DNA from: Humulus lupulus
Lineage: Eukaryota; Streptophyta; Magnoliopsida; Rosales; Cannabaceae
Assembly: GCF_963169125.1 (NCBI RefSeq)
Contig: NC_084797.1
Location: 104,557,868-104,621,867 of the forward strand
DNA: 64,000 nucleotides
Reading direction: 5' to 3'
Part shown: positions 54,301 to 64,000 of the stretch, in pieces
How positions within the stretch are numbered: the first letter of the stretch is position 1
How the letters are laid out: every line of letters begins with the position of its first letter
Notes under the pieces: model-generated
The model's input: the letters and a program-made list of their open reading frames with translations, nothing else
What the model was told of the DNA's origin: nothing
Database searches by the model: none
Position numbers and translations under genes: made by a program

Positions 54301-54554
54301 GAAAACCACTGTATCCAGTGGGCGCTACTAGCTAGACATATAGTAAGATAGAAAAAGTAAACAACAAAAACCTATTTTTTGGGATGATGACATTGAACTA
54401 TCGATAGCATATCATTCGCCCACTATTGTCACATTCAATAATCTGTGCTGGTGTATATGGCGTAGTGTTTAGCTATAAATAATACAAAGTATAATATATT
54501 ATTTTATTATATATACTTAATAATAAATAAACCGTAAATTTTTTATAAATATAT

Positions 54555-54665
54555 ATACATACCACTTTCTTCAAGTAACGTCCAGGTCGTGGATGTTCAG
54601 TGTAATCCTTCAACATCCTCATCACATAATATCCAAATGTCACATTTTTTGGTTGATGTGGAACT
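54555..54665 (-). pseudogene. Ulp1-like protease C-terminal fragment
   Basis: Reads QPKNVTFGYYVMRMLKDYTE followed by HPRPGRYLKK. Plant CACTA elements often encode a C48-family protease with a QP...CGYYVM...KD block. The nucleophile Cys is replaced. Short and dead. Confidence 0.75.
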
Positions 54666-56409
54666 AATATTTAAATCAAAAGATTTAATATAAAGAATAT
54701 TAGTAAAATTCAATTATAGATTTTCAAAATAATTGAAGTTGTAGTTACTTACTTTAGGTTGTACAATATCTATATTATTTGTAATCTCAGGAGGTTTTGG
54801 TAGATTGGTCAGAAAAAGGTAGACCCCGTTTTAATATTCCATGGATAACCTATTCACTGACATCAATTTTCTATCCATATCCTATCTTATGTGTATGAAA
54901 AATTAAACGAAAAAAACGAAATAAGCATACGAAAAATTGGGCAGCATTTCCCCTATATTATTAACCTAACCATCTGTTATTCTAATCACATCCAATAAAA
55001 TAAGCACAACACAATACAAATATAATAATAGAATAATAGACTACTTAATTCTAGACAAAATCGAGCAACATCTCCCCTATAATAGTGATCTAATCATCTG
55101 TGATCAACAAGTCAAACAATTCAAACAACACAAAATAAGTTTCTTCCTTATAGATCTGCAACACATAAACAAATTTTCCAGAACCTACTTCACCAAAACA
55201 CACAGTTCTCAACCTTCTGTTATCACCGAAACACCCAATTTTAATCTCAGAACCTACTTCACTATGGATGAATATTTAAGATATTCAAACCCTCCAACAA
55301 AAGTTTAATAATACTAAAAAAAGAAATAAGATAATGTATGTACAACTTGCAATTAATAGTACTTCCTAGCAAATTTACATCACTTTGCAAAGCACGCATT
55401 TTGCTATTAAATTCACAACTTACAAAGCTAAATTAATTAATAAATCAAAGATTACTAAATAAACTTTACTAAATAATTATATTAACAATAACTTGTTATT
55501 GGAATTTTAGAAATGTAAAAACCTTACATGTGTGCTTGAAATTGAAAATTTGAGGCAAAAATCTTATAAAAATCTCCGTTGAAACAACAGCTTAAAAATT
55601 AAAATTAATTAATTAATTAATAAAAGATTACTAAATCAATAAAAATAACATAATTATATATAAATAACCTACTCAAATTTAAATAAAGATTACAAATATA
55701 TTTAATTTTCTAATTAAATAATAATATAAATTAAAAAATTTATAAACATATAAACTTGAATTTCTATTTTGTATGTAAAATTAAAATTAAATTATTTTTC
55801 TTATTTTAGACAAAATTATTGAATACATTTTAGCAAAACATATTTACATATATATACTTAACAATTATTGAAAATTAATTAAAAAATGTATAATTTTTGG
55901 ATTAAATAGTAATAAAAATTTAAAAATAGTAAATAATGTGGTATCATCTTAAAATTAAACAATATAGTATCTCAAATATACATACAAAATATTTTTCATA
56001 CTTTAAACTAATGATTCTAATAAAACCCACAAATCATATAAAAAAATGCACAAAAATAATTTTTTCTACCATTCTAACTATAATACATTGTTTAATCTTG
56101 AAATCCTACCTCAAATATCCCTTAAATCCACATTGTTGAGCCAAAAGTCACCCAAAACCGAACACATATACCCTAAAATCCCATTATCAGTCCCTTAATA
56201 AATAGAGAAAATAAGCATGAAAATTATCCTAACTAATATACAACACTTATAAATAATAAAAAGTTGCCTCAAATGAGGTTTTATAGCCTAAACTCATCTA
56301 AAATGTTTAAAAAAATGGCCCTAAAATTGCCTCGAAAATTGCCCTTCTCCGCTTTTGGTTCGTGCGCTCAGGGAAGAAGAAGGAAAGGCTCAGTATATAT
56401 TAGGCCATA

Positions 56410-56506
56410 CATCTAACGTCTCACCTAGGAAGACGTGCTAGACATCTAACATCTCCCCTGGGGAGACGTCCCATGTGGCACATCTTCCCACGGGAGACGT
56501 TAGATG
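56410..56506. repeat. Nested inverted repeats with GAGACGT motifs
   Basis: Perfect 13-bp arms CATCTAACGTCTC (56410-56422) and GAGACGTTAGATG (56494-56506) enclose an inner near-palindrome ACATCTCCCCTGGGGAGACG. This lies in the subterminal part of the CACTA fragment, where transposase-binding motifs are normally clustered. Confidence 0.85.
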
Positions 56507-56694
56507 CTCTTACATGTGTGATATTTTATAAATAAGTAATTTTATATTCATATTTTTAAATTAACGTCTCCAACCACTTTTAATTAATTACCTAGGTAGC
56601 ATCAACAAGAACTTTTAATGACTTACACTATTAGACTTTAAATATCCCTGAATACTTTTAATGACTTACAACATTGGTGTAAGTAATTATAGTG

Positions 56695-56980
56695 AGTCGT
56701 GAAAAGTGAAAATTGTTGTATTGCCCCTTCGTTGGAGATCATCCCAAAGCGGGGACCCCACGCAGATGACAGCCAGTAACGCCATAAATTGTTGGCCATC
56801 ATCTACCCTCTTAGTTCTCCCCATTTTTTTAAGCGCTTGATGTACGCCTTGACGGTCTCGAAGGGCCCTTGCTTTATGTTGGAAAAGGCGTTAACCTCAA
56901 AGCTTACCTTCCGAACTCCTATGAACTGTCTTCGGAAGGCGGACAATAACTAGTTCTAGGACTAAATGGACCCTGGTCGG
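56695..56980 (-). pseudogene. gag: gag core, downstream piece, element 2
   Basis: Between the CACTA fragment and the solo LTR. Minus frame reads LLSAFRRQFIGVRKVSFEVN, then AFSNIKQGPFETVKAYIKRL, KKWGEL and GMISNEGAIQQFSLFTT. This is the Retrotrans_gag region that follows the capsid 'W' motif. It joins 58836 when the solo LTR is removed. Confidence 0.85.
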
Positions 56981-58835
56981 TGTTGGGGTTTTATGCCCTA
57001 ATTAAAGCCCAAATTCTTTGTAATCTCATTTTATTATCAATAAAATAATAGAAATAATTTTTTGACTTGGTCAATCACTTTGCTCACATGTTTTATTTTC
57101 ATGATTATTTGTTTAATATAAACTTCTATTAAATCCCGAGCATATATCTAATCTTATTTATAGTGACGTAATCACAGTGGAATATAAATATGATTATATG
57201 TTCAAAAATAAGTTAGTCCTAAGATTAGTTAGTGCACCGGATTTACATTGACTTGCCAATCTACGATATGATCTACTTACACATTACAATGTTATGTTCT
57301 TTCCAGAACATTAGCAAAGTAGATAAGATCGGATGTATTTGTTACATTGGACAGGACCGATATTGACAGTTGATAAGATAAGTAAACATACTGTTATTAT
57401 CTATTCTATTCATATCATATAGTTGACCATAGGTCAATTCAATCTCAATTCTGAGTGGTTAGTATTCTAACTGATTGTATTATTTGAGTTCTTTGACTTG
57501 TTCGTAACCAGCTTACCCTACGGACTAGCCCATACTTACATCTTGGGAACTCGGTAGTATAATTGAGTGGGAGTGTTAATCATAGATATGAACATCTATA
57601 ACTTTGATGAAGAAGTGAAACGATGGTTTCCTTTTAGTTTGGTTCAAGGTGTTAAATGATAGATATCTCATTTTAGTAATTAAATTAGTTTACTGAAATA
57701 TCATTTACAAGGAACTAAGTGTTTTAAGGATAAAATACAATGAGGGGTAAAACAGTATTTTAGTCCTATCTCATTGTAGACCGTCTATAGAGGATTGAGT
57801 GACAATTATGGTTGTAACAATGGATAATTAATAGCGTATCTATATTTGTTATAGAGCGTTCTATGAATTCAAGAGTGCAATTCCAAGTCTATAGTGGAGT
57901 CACGAGGAATTAATAAATTAGTAAATTTATTTGTTAGATTTATGATAACTTATTGGAGCTTGATTTCATAGGCCCATGGTCCCCATTGTACCTTGTATAA
58001 AATCATCTAGATAGTCTCAATTAATTGATTTAATCATCAATTAGAATTATCAAAGTTGACCAGGTCAATTTTGGATAGTTTCACAAAGTTGTGTAATTTT
58101 AAGAAGAAAAGAGAAATTATGGCAAATTTATTAATTAAGATAAATTGGTATCTAAATTAATAAATCAGTTTAAATCAATGTTCAAATTATAAATAATTAA
58201 TTTGATAAAGGATTTAAGTAATTATTATTTAATTAAATCAATAGAAAATAATGCAGGCCTTGATTTTAAGTCCAATGGGCTTATAATCAAATGGGAAATT
58301 TCACGAGCCTATAGCCCATGATAATTTCGACCTAGGGCTTCAAAATGGCTATTATTTTATTGATTTTTTAATTAAATTAAATGGCCTAATTGAGTCTATA
58401 AAAGGAGTACTTAGAGAGAAGTCAAAACATAAGTTTGTAAGTCACAAGTCAGATTTTCTGATAGTTTTAGATTCTCTCTAAACACAAGTCATTTTCTAAA
58501 CCTCTTTTGTTATTTTCTCTTCTTCTCTCTATATCTATCTCATGTGTTAAGAATTTTCCACACTAGTCTAGGTGGTTCTAAGGATACATTGGAAGATTTT
58601 GAAGAAAATAGAAGATCAGTTCAGTTTCTTGATAATACTCTGCGACAGAAAGGATACAAGAGTTAGAGAAACTGAAGGAAGGACTCTTAATTCCGTTGCG
58701 TATACTGTAAGTATTATATTATTTGTTTCCCTTGAATTCAATTTTAGAAACATGTTTTAGGCTATCTCGTATTAATTTTTTTAATATTAGATATACATGA
58801 AAATAAATAAAGATCCTGTATAAGCTATTCCAACA
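56981..58835 (+). mobile_element. Solo LTR (1855 bp) with GTCGG target duplication, inserted in gag
   Basis: Opens TGTTGGGGTTTTATGCCC and closes CTATTCCAACA. GTCGG lies on both sides (56976-56980, 58836-58840). A plus-strand TATA box TATAAAAG at 58397-58404 and a transcribed-leader look after it fix the orientation. No internal sequence is attached, so it is a solo LTR. The wording near the end (GAAACATGTTTTAGG...) resembles Ty1/copia LTRs, but lineage is not proved. ORF 58572-58760 lies in the leader part and is not called. Confidence 0.93.
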
Positions 58836-60171
58836 GTCGGAGCTTTGTAAACCATTCATCTACTGGCCATGTTAGGGTAAGCCGGAACACATGACATTTA
58901 GTGTCGTCGGAGACACGATGCACCGATATTAACCTGTTGAACTTAGACAGGTGTTCCGTGGGATCCAAACCACCATCATAGGATGGAATGGATGGCATTT
59001 TGAAGCCTAGAGGTAGCGAGGCCTCAACAAGGTAAGGGGCACATGGATCCACTTCTTCATCCTCTGAGTCAGACTCATGGGTTTCCTGCCTGGCTATCCT
59101 ATGCATTATCCGCATTAGACTTTCCAACTCTGCACGGAGTGGGTCGCAATCCCAGTTGATGCTCAAAGCGAAGTAATCTCTTCTCTGAGCATTGAGATTA
59201 TCTCGGAGATCTGACAGGCCTCTCCAAACAGGCTTGTGTCCTCCTGTCTTATTGCACCTCTGACCATTGAGGTTGTCTCGCAGGTCGGCCTGTCCTCAAA
59301 ATGCATCGTTGTCCTATGGACGAGCCACTTACGTGTCTCCATCAGACTCGACATTTTCGTTTACTGAGATATTGATGCCACGTTATTGGTTTTATGGGGC
59401 ATTCCTCTGGTAGGTCCCTACATTGTTATTCCTATGGGGCTTGTTAGGTCCCAAGGGGACATTAGCTTCAATCCTCGTGCGATCCGTATGGCCATGTCGG
59501 GGCAGAACGCCATGGGTGCTAACTTCCTGGTGGTGTCCTCGGGCCCCTGGGTCGTTACCTTAGCTAGCCTGCTAAGGAACATGGTGGTCTTCGAGTTCAT
59601 GATGAGCCCTCTTCTAGTTTTGAGAAGTTACATAGTCAGCCTTTCCCTTACCACGGTCCTGCGGTGGCATCGGAGCTCCAACTCCTGCTGGACGCCCGAC
59701 GGGCACCTCAACTAGCAGGTCTCGTGCCTCTGCGATCGAGTGCTCAAGAGGCACTCCAGCTGGCAATCCATCAGGGTACACAAGTGGCCTACCTGTTGAA
59801 TGCCTAGCTGCTACCTTTCCATTGGGGTCCACTCGCAACCCCTGGGCTGCAAGAGTGGCCTTCATGGCATGGACCATCTTCTGAAGGGCGGCAATGCTAC
59901 CCTCTTAAGCATCGATCTTTTATTGCTGGGTGGCCACCTGCTCATGGAGCACCACAACCTCTGGTGTCTCTCCCGCATCCATGGGCTAAGGGTATTCTTC
60001 CTCTTAATACCCCTGATCGACACCATTATCTTCACCGTCATACTCAGCGTATTCATCATAGTCCTCCATCATCTCAAGCACGTCCTGAGGTGGTTTCCTA
60101 CTGGGTTCTCCTCCTTCAACTTTGGAAGGAGGGAGCACATCATCTGTAACATTTCTTCGTGTAGTTACCAT
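58836..60171 (-). pseudogene. gag: gag N-terminal half and capsid core, element 2
   Basis: Start at 60171 (MVTTRRNVTDDVLPPSKVEG), the position matching MVITRSRH of element 1. An acidic stretch (EMMEDYDEYAEYDGEDNG) follows, then a coiled-coil/linker frame 59614-59877. Degenerate frames with DLRDNLN repeats lie at about 59180-59320. The capsid-like core, frame 58825-59166, reads LPLGFKMPSIPSYDGGLDPT, EHLSKFNRLISVHR and a W at 'WFTKLR', cut by the solo LTR. Stops throughout. Confidence 0.9.
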
Positions 60172-60202
60172 GGCTGTGAGTGTTTGAAATGCTTTCTTCA
60201 AG

Positions 60203-60223
60203 CTCTCAATGACAACACGAAAA
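60203..60223 (-). other. Primer-binding region, element 2
   Basis: Minus strand TTTCGTGTTGTCATTGAGAG beside the 5' LTR. Shares TCATTGAGAGCTTG with element 1. The expected TGG at the tRNA-pairing start is lost, probably by mutation. Confidence 0.55.
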
Positions 60224-61093
60224 TGTTTACTGCCTTTTTCTCAATCAACCCTAAGAAGAGAGATTAAAGGAATAAGCCAATAGAACACAAGGATTTTTAC
60301 GTGGTTCAGGTTATAAAAGAACTCTAGTCCACAAGTCTTTGGTATTGAAAGGTTTAGAAGTTTTGAGGGAAAGCTTTAATGGAGTACTTTCAAGCAATGT
60401 TTAGGTTGCTCTGAGTACAAGGTCTTTTTCTCACTAAAAAACACAACCCTTTACAAGGAGACTCCCAGCTCTATTTATAGAGCCTGAGGTAATTAAAACT
60501 AATAATTTGTCATTAATATACATTATTCCCGTTACTGGGGTATTAACACCAATTTAATGCATTGGGCTGCATTAAATAGAGACCACGACCCAAGCGAGAT
60601 CCACAGGATCCACTGAAGATAGGTAACTACTTTATGGGGAACATGCCCTTGGTGTTGTCAGGGCATGCTGGACATATTTTCGTGTCAGACGGCGTAGTGG
60701 GAGTGTGAATTGTCGAGTCCTACCATCGACAAAATTATAGGCAGATCACCCAGAAAGGTGGTCAGGTCTTCCTCTGAGGCTGCCGACCCGCATTGGATGA
60801 CACCTTGCTTATCCTTTAGATCTCAAGGACTAGGTCCTTAGTGTGGAATATAACTGATGGAAAGGAAACTCATGGACTGCCTAGCACCCACAGGACATAA
60901 CCTTGGGAAGACATCCATAGCTCTCGGAACATGCCCTTTGGAAGATGTCGACGTCCTCCCACTATCTGAGGAGAATGATCTCCGACTGTAGAACCAACCT
61001 CCCAAGGAATTATCCTCGGGGTCTGGCCTCGTCAAAAGAAGCACATGTCCTACTTAGGTGATCACGTGTCCTTGGGTGAAAATACTGATAGCA
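60224..61093 (-). mobile_element. Element 2 5' LTR (870 bp)
   Basis: In plus coordinates opens TGTTTACTGCC and closes CTGATAGCA, then the GAGGT duplication. Uninterrupted, and covers both pieces of the 3' LTR. Minus-strand TATA box CTATAAATAG at 60471-60480. Confidence 0.93.
60471..60480 (-). promoter_or_regulatory. LTR TATA box, element 2 5' LTR
   Basis: Self-complementary CTATTTATAG reads CTATAAATAG on the minus strand, about 250 bases before the LTR end, the same layout as element 1. Confidence 0.65.
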
Positions 61094-61098
61094 GAGGT

Positions 61099-61180
61099 CC
61101 TAGAGGCTAGTATATTATTCCGAAACTTTTAATTGGCTTAGGTTTTGATGGTTATTTATTATTACGTTGTGGTAATGCTC
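61099..61180 (+). mobile_element. LTR-A copy 4, right piece
   Basis: Sequence directly after the second GAGGT continues LTR-A (GGTCCTAGAGGCTAG, then a 'ttattacgttgtggtaat' phrase like 'tatttgtgttgtgattagg' in copy 3). It then runs into a chromovirus pol fragment at about 61180, so the copy was already truncated. Similarity is modest. Confidence 0.5.
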
Positions 61181-62340
61181 GCCTACTAAATGCATTTTCC
61201 GCCACATTGGCCTTGCCTGGGTGGTATAGAATTTTGCAATCATAGTTCTTTGCTAATTCTAACTACCTCTTTTGTCTCATATTTATCTCTTTCTAAGTGA
61301 AGAAGTAATTCAGACTTATATGATCGGCATATATCTCACATTTATCTCCATAAAGGGGGTGCCTCTATATTTTTGGTGCGAACACCACTGTTTCTAGTTC
61401 AAGATTATGGGTGGGGTATCTCTGCTCATAATCCTTTAGCTGTCTTAAGGTGTAGGCTACCACTTTTCTGTTCTGCATCAACATGCGCCCTAAGTCATTC
61501 ATAGATGCATCAAAATAGACCACAAACTTCCCACCTTCCTTGGGAACACAAAGGATCGGTGTAGAGATCAACTTAGCCTTCATAGTCTGGATGATTTCTT
61601 CGAACTTTTCAGTCCATGTGAAATTTTTGTGTTTACGAGTTAAGTTGTTCAAGGGTGTGACAATCTTAATGAAATCGTCGACAAACTTCCGGTAGCAACC
61701 TGCTAACCCTAAGAAGCGTCGAACCTCTTACACATTCTTGAGTTGGGGATAGTCTTAAATGGCCTCGATCTTTGTTGGATCAACTACTATTCAACTCATG
61801 GACACTATATTCCCTACCAAAGTCAATTTTTCAAACCAAAATTCACACTTAGAGAAATTAGCATAAAGTTGTGGCTCTCGTTGTCTATTGGGCGTCAACC
61901 TTAGGTGCTCGTCATGCTCTTCCTTAGTCTTTGAGTAGATAAGTATATCGTCTATAAACACCACTACAAATTTATCCAAGTAGTCCATAAACACAATGTT
62001 CATCATGCCCATGAATATCGCTGGAGAATTAGTGAGTCCAAAAGAAATCAGTAAAAACTCATAGTGCTTGTTGCGGGTTGTAAAGGCTGTTTTAGGAATA
62101 TCTCCTTCCTTCACCTTCAGCTGATGGTACCCAGATCGTAGATCATTCTTTGAGAACGCTGTTGCCCCCTTACAGTTGATCAAAGAGGTCATCTATCCTA
62201 GGCAAAGGATATTTGTTCTTAATCATGACCTTATTGATTTCTCGTTAATCGATTCTCATCCTAATACTTTCGTCTTTCTTTTTCACAAATAGATATGGTG
62301 CTCCCAATAACTCCCTACTACCCTAGATCCATTACCATGT
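61181..62340 (-). pseudogene. pol: Ty3/gypsy chromovirus-type RT and RNase H fragment
   Basis: Distinct from the Tat elements. RT on the minus strand: [71 protein letters not shown] and the catalytic [15 protein letters not shown] (frame 61791-62192). RNase H follows in frame 61365-61652 (FVVYFDASMNDLGRMLMQ, YEQRYPTHNLELETVVFA) and in a further frame to about 61185 (YDCKILYHPGKANVAENAFS). The catalytic Asp residues of RT are kept. Gag, protease and integrase are absent, and several stops and frameshifts interrupt it. Motif style (FIDDIL, YHPGKAN..A.ALSR) is that of chromoviruses such as Del/Tekay; the exact clade is not determined. Confidence 0.9.
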
Positions 62341-62641
62341 GATTTTAAAATGTTCTATTTGCTCGCTAATCAAGGTTTTAGCCGAAAAGTGAGATTGAAT
62401 TAAATTGATGACTCAATTAATGAAACTCTAAGAGAAAAGGTTTGGACATTCATTAAAATTATAAATGTGTTACATAGGGATCCCCAAAATATTTTTTAAA
62501 ACATAATTAGAACTCCAAAGTTAGTTACAGTCAACCTAGGTGACAAAATCGAACAGTCATAACTAGTTCCTCGAAACTACCCTAGCTGTGGCTGCCAGGT
62601 AGGCTAAACATGTACACACCACTCGATGCCCTCCAACTCAT

Positions 62642-63640
62642 GCTTGGTCGCCCTTTCCTTTGCCCTTACCTGCACAATAGATCACTCGTGAGCAAAGGCC
62701 CATTAAGAAAACTCCACACACATTGCATAATACAATTCATTCCAGTAAATGCATAGTAAAAACAGATACAATAGACTATTCACATAGCGGCCTAGGCCGA
62801 TCCAGGTGTGTTACTAGGCACCAGGTTCATGGCCTTCACCGAGTAGGTGAATACAACAACTTATATGTCATGCCATGGCAGCCTGCATTCGGCATGCTTA
62901 TTGTTGATTCACCCTTTGCCGATCTCAACCTTTGGCGATAAGTCACAAACACATAAACATGACACAACAATTACAAACATTCAAATACAATACTAAACAC
63001 TAATAATCGATCCATGCGCTGCTCTACAGTCACAAACAGTTTTCTAACCTGAGTCCCGAGCTGACCGTATAGTGTGATCGCGAGCACGATTCCCTAAATC
63101 TAAACCTTAGCGGTAAAACCTTGTCAAAGCGATGCTCTGCTTGGTCGCTCTTTCCTTTGCCCTTACCTGTACCATAGAGCACCCGTGAGCCAAGGCCCAA
63201 CAAGAAAACTTCACAAACATAGCATACAAAAATTCATTCCAGTAAATGCATAAGTAAAATAGATACAAAAAACTATTCACATATCGACCTAAGCCGATCC
63301 AAGTGCATTACCATGCAATAGGTTCATGGTCTTCACCGATCGGGTGTGTACAGCACCCTAGATGGACATGCCATAGCGACCTGCATTAAGCATGCTTATT
63401 ACCATTCCTGACCTTTGCCAATCTGGTCTTCGTCGATCCCGGCCTTCGCCGATCAGTCACAAAGACATGAACAAGACACATCAATTATAGAAATTCTAAT
63501 ACAACACTAAACACAAATAATCGGGCCATGCCCTGCTCTCTAGGCACAAAAAGTTTTCGTACCTGAGTCCCGAGCTGACCGTATTGTACGATCCTGAGCA
63601 CAATCCCCTAAATCCGAGCCATAGCGACAAAACCTAGTCA
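62642..63640. repeat. Tandem duplication, 497 bp x 2, in LTR-A copy 5
   Basis: GCTTGGTCGCCCTTTCCTTT at 62642 recurs as GCTTGGTCGCTCTTTCCTTT at 63139. The two units stay aligned through 'ttcattccagtaaatgcata', 'ggttcatgg.cttcaccga' and 'cctgagtcccgagctgaccg'. The units have diverged clearly, so the duplication is old. Confidence 0.93.
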
Positions 63641-63911
63641 CAACGCAATAATAACAAATATCCATCAAACCCTAAACATATTACAAACTTCTGAATAATA
63701 TTCTAGCCTGCAAGACCTTGAATTCTACTAAATCGAGTTGTAGAATCTTTCCCTTGCCCTTAAGTTTGAGTTCCCGAGCTTAAAACCCTAATCTGGCCAA
63801 AAGTCTCTATTTACACCGCGATGCCCTCAATTAGAGTCGTGGCACCCCCACATTAAGAGCAGAGACCCTCTACAAGTCAGAGATCCCAGCCCTTAATTTC
63901 TCTACACACGT

Positions 63912-63937
63912 TGCGGCGCTCCCTGCTCAGAGCCGCA
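63912..63937. repeat. Decayed GC-rich hairpin in LTR-A copy 5
   Basis: TGCGGC (63912-63917) and GCCGCA (63932-63937) pair across a 14-base loop. It occupies the place of the palindromic cluster in the other LTR-A copies. Confidence 0.55.
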
Positions 63938-64000
63938 GTGCTAATGCGACTTAGCAAATCCCCAGGGCCTTTTGAGTTCATGTCGGTCATGGGCACTCAA

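Larger units (their letters stand above)
54301..56694 (-). mobile_element. CACTA (En/Spm-type) DNA transposon fragment inserted in element 2 gag
   Basis: The right end, read on the minus strand, is CACTATAATTACTTACACC with subterminal repeats ACTTTTAATGACTTACA at 56614 and 56655. It breaks the gag frame after ...IQQFSLFTT. Near the left, at about 54555-54665 on the minus strand, is VPHQPKNVTFGYYVMRMLKD, the end of a Ulp1-type cysteine protease as carried by plant CACTA elements. The catalytic Cys (usually C-G-Y-Y-V-M) is Phe. The middle (54700-56340) is very AT-rich with no open frame. The left boundary and 3-bp duplication could not be fixed; a CACTATTGTCAC at 54424 is a candidate for the other end. 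ORF 55936-56139 is not supported. Confidence 0.7.
30613..61093 (-). mobile_element. Element 2: Tat-lineage Ty3/gypsy retrotransposon carrying nested insertions
   Basis: Whole-element call. The 5-bp duplication GAGGT (30608-30612 and 61094-61098) flanks LTRs starting TGTTGACTACC and TGTTTACTGCC in plus coordinates. The 5' LTR is 60224-61093; the 3' LTR is split as 30613-30999 and 44358-44687. Minus-strand order is gag, protease, RT, RNase H, second RNase H, integrase, spacer with tandem repeats, then an antisense gene, polypurine tract and 3' LTR. Insertions are the gypsy remnant with element 1 inside it, a CACTA fragment and a solo LTR. Without them it is about 12.9 kb. All genes are broken. 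Confidence 0.9.
62385..64000 (-). mobile_element. LTR-A-like LTR, copy 5, truncated at both ends
   Basis: On the minus strand it matches the 3' half of LTR-A: 'ccctccaactcatg', 'ttacctgcac.atag..cactcgtgagc.aaggccca', 'gggatccc' and the GC-rich words near 63815-63940 ('gttgcggcgct', 'agagccgcagtgct'). It has a 497-bp internal tandem duplication. The left end lacks the usual CGTTACA terminus; the right end leaves the window. ORF 62723-62941 lies in the duplicated part and is not supported. Confidence 0.7.

Noticed and set aside
54480..56340. Matrix attachment region or centromeric DNA
   Set aside because: Very AT-rich, but no satellite periodicity was seen and it lies within a CACTA fragment between gag pieces.

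Overview
This window is repeat-filled plant nuclear DNA. I find no host gene in it. Almost everything assignable is an LTR retrotransposon, a solo LTR, a CACTA-type DNA transposon fragment or spacer between nested copies. The dual-RNase-H (Tat-lineage) Ty3/gypsy polyproteins, a Cassandra-like LTR carrying a 5S rRNA promoter, and DUF4218-type CACTA transposase indicate an angiosperm, probably a dicot with a large genome. The species cannot be named from sequence alone.

Layout, left to right. 1-5867: decayed minus-strand Ty3/gypsy element with its 5' LTR (family 'LTR-A') and a tRNA-iMet primer site. 5868-9326: CACTA transposase gene split by an LTR-A solo LTR (6001-8461, target duplication TAATC). 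9327-16414: a composite LTR of a second family ('LTR-B') with another LTR-A solo LTR nested in it (14170-15908, TTTGT). 16415-23852: plus-strand remnant of a Tat element ('element 3'), with pol, spacer, an antisense ORF and a 3' LTR. 23853-29320: LTR-B-like DNA, a Ty1/copia RT fragment, a perfect 44-bp palindrome and unassigned DNA. 29321-61180: an LTR-A copy split by a 30.5-kb nested complex. 61181-64000: a chromovirus-like RT/RNase H fragment, then an LTR-A-like LTR with a 497-bp internal tandem duplication.

The central complex can be unpacked from its target-site duplications. Element 2 (minus strand, 30613-61093, duplication GAGGT) sits in LTR-A. Its 3' LTR is interrupted by a gag remnant of another gypsy element. 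That remnant is interrupted by element 1 (minus strand, 31364-43756, duplication AAAGG). The 5' LTR of element 1 is interrupted by a Cassandra-type solo LTR (43239-43610). Element 2's gag holds two further insertions, a CACTA fragment and a 1.86-kb solo LTR (duplication GTCGG). Subtracting the insertions returns element 2 to about 12.9 kb, against 12.0 kb for element 1.

The most interesting content is shared by all three Tat elements. Between pol and the 3' LTR each carries an antisense gene. It has a TATA box, a 5' leader with a strong donor splice site and, in two copies, a clear acceptor just before the ATG. The protein has a gypsy-type-transposon (PF04195-like) N-terminal segment, then low-complexity and coiled-coil parts; copies 1 and 3 also share a short C-terminal motif. 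Each antisense gene is followed by tandem repeats (65 bp x 7, 120 bp x 4.5, 56 bp x 2) and by a second polypurine-tract-like site beside the end of pol. All copies are now broken by stops, frameshifts or lost catalytic residues.
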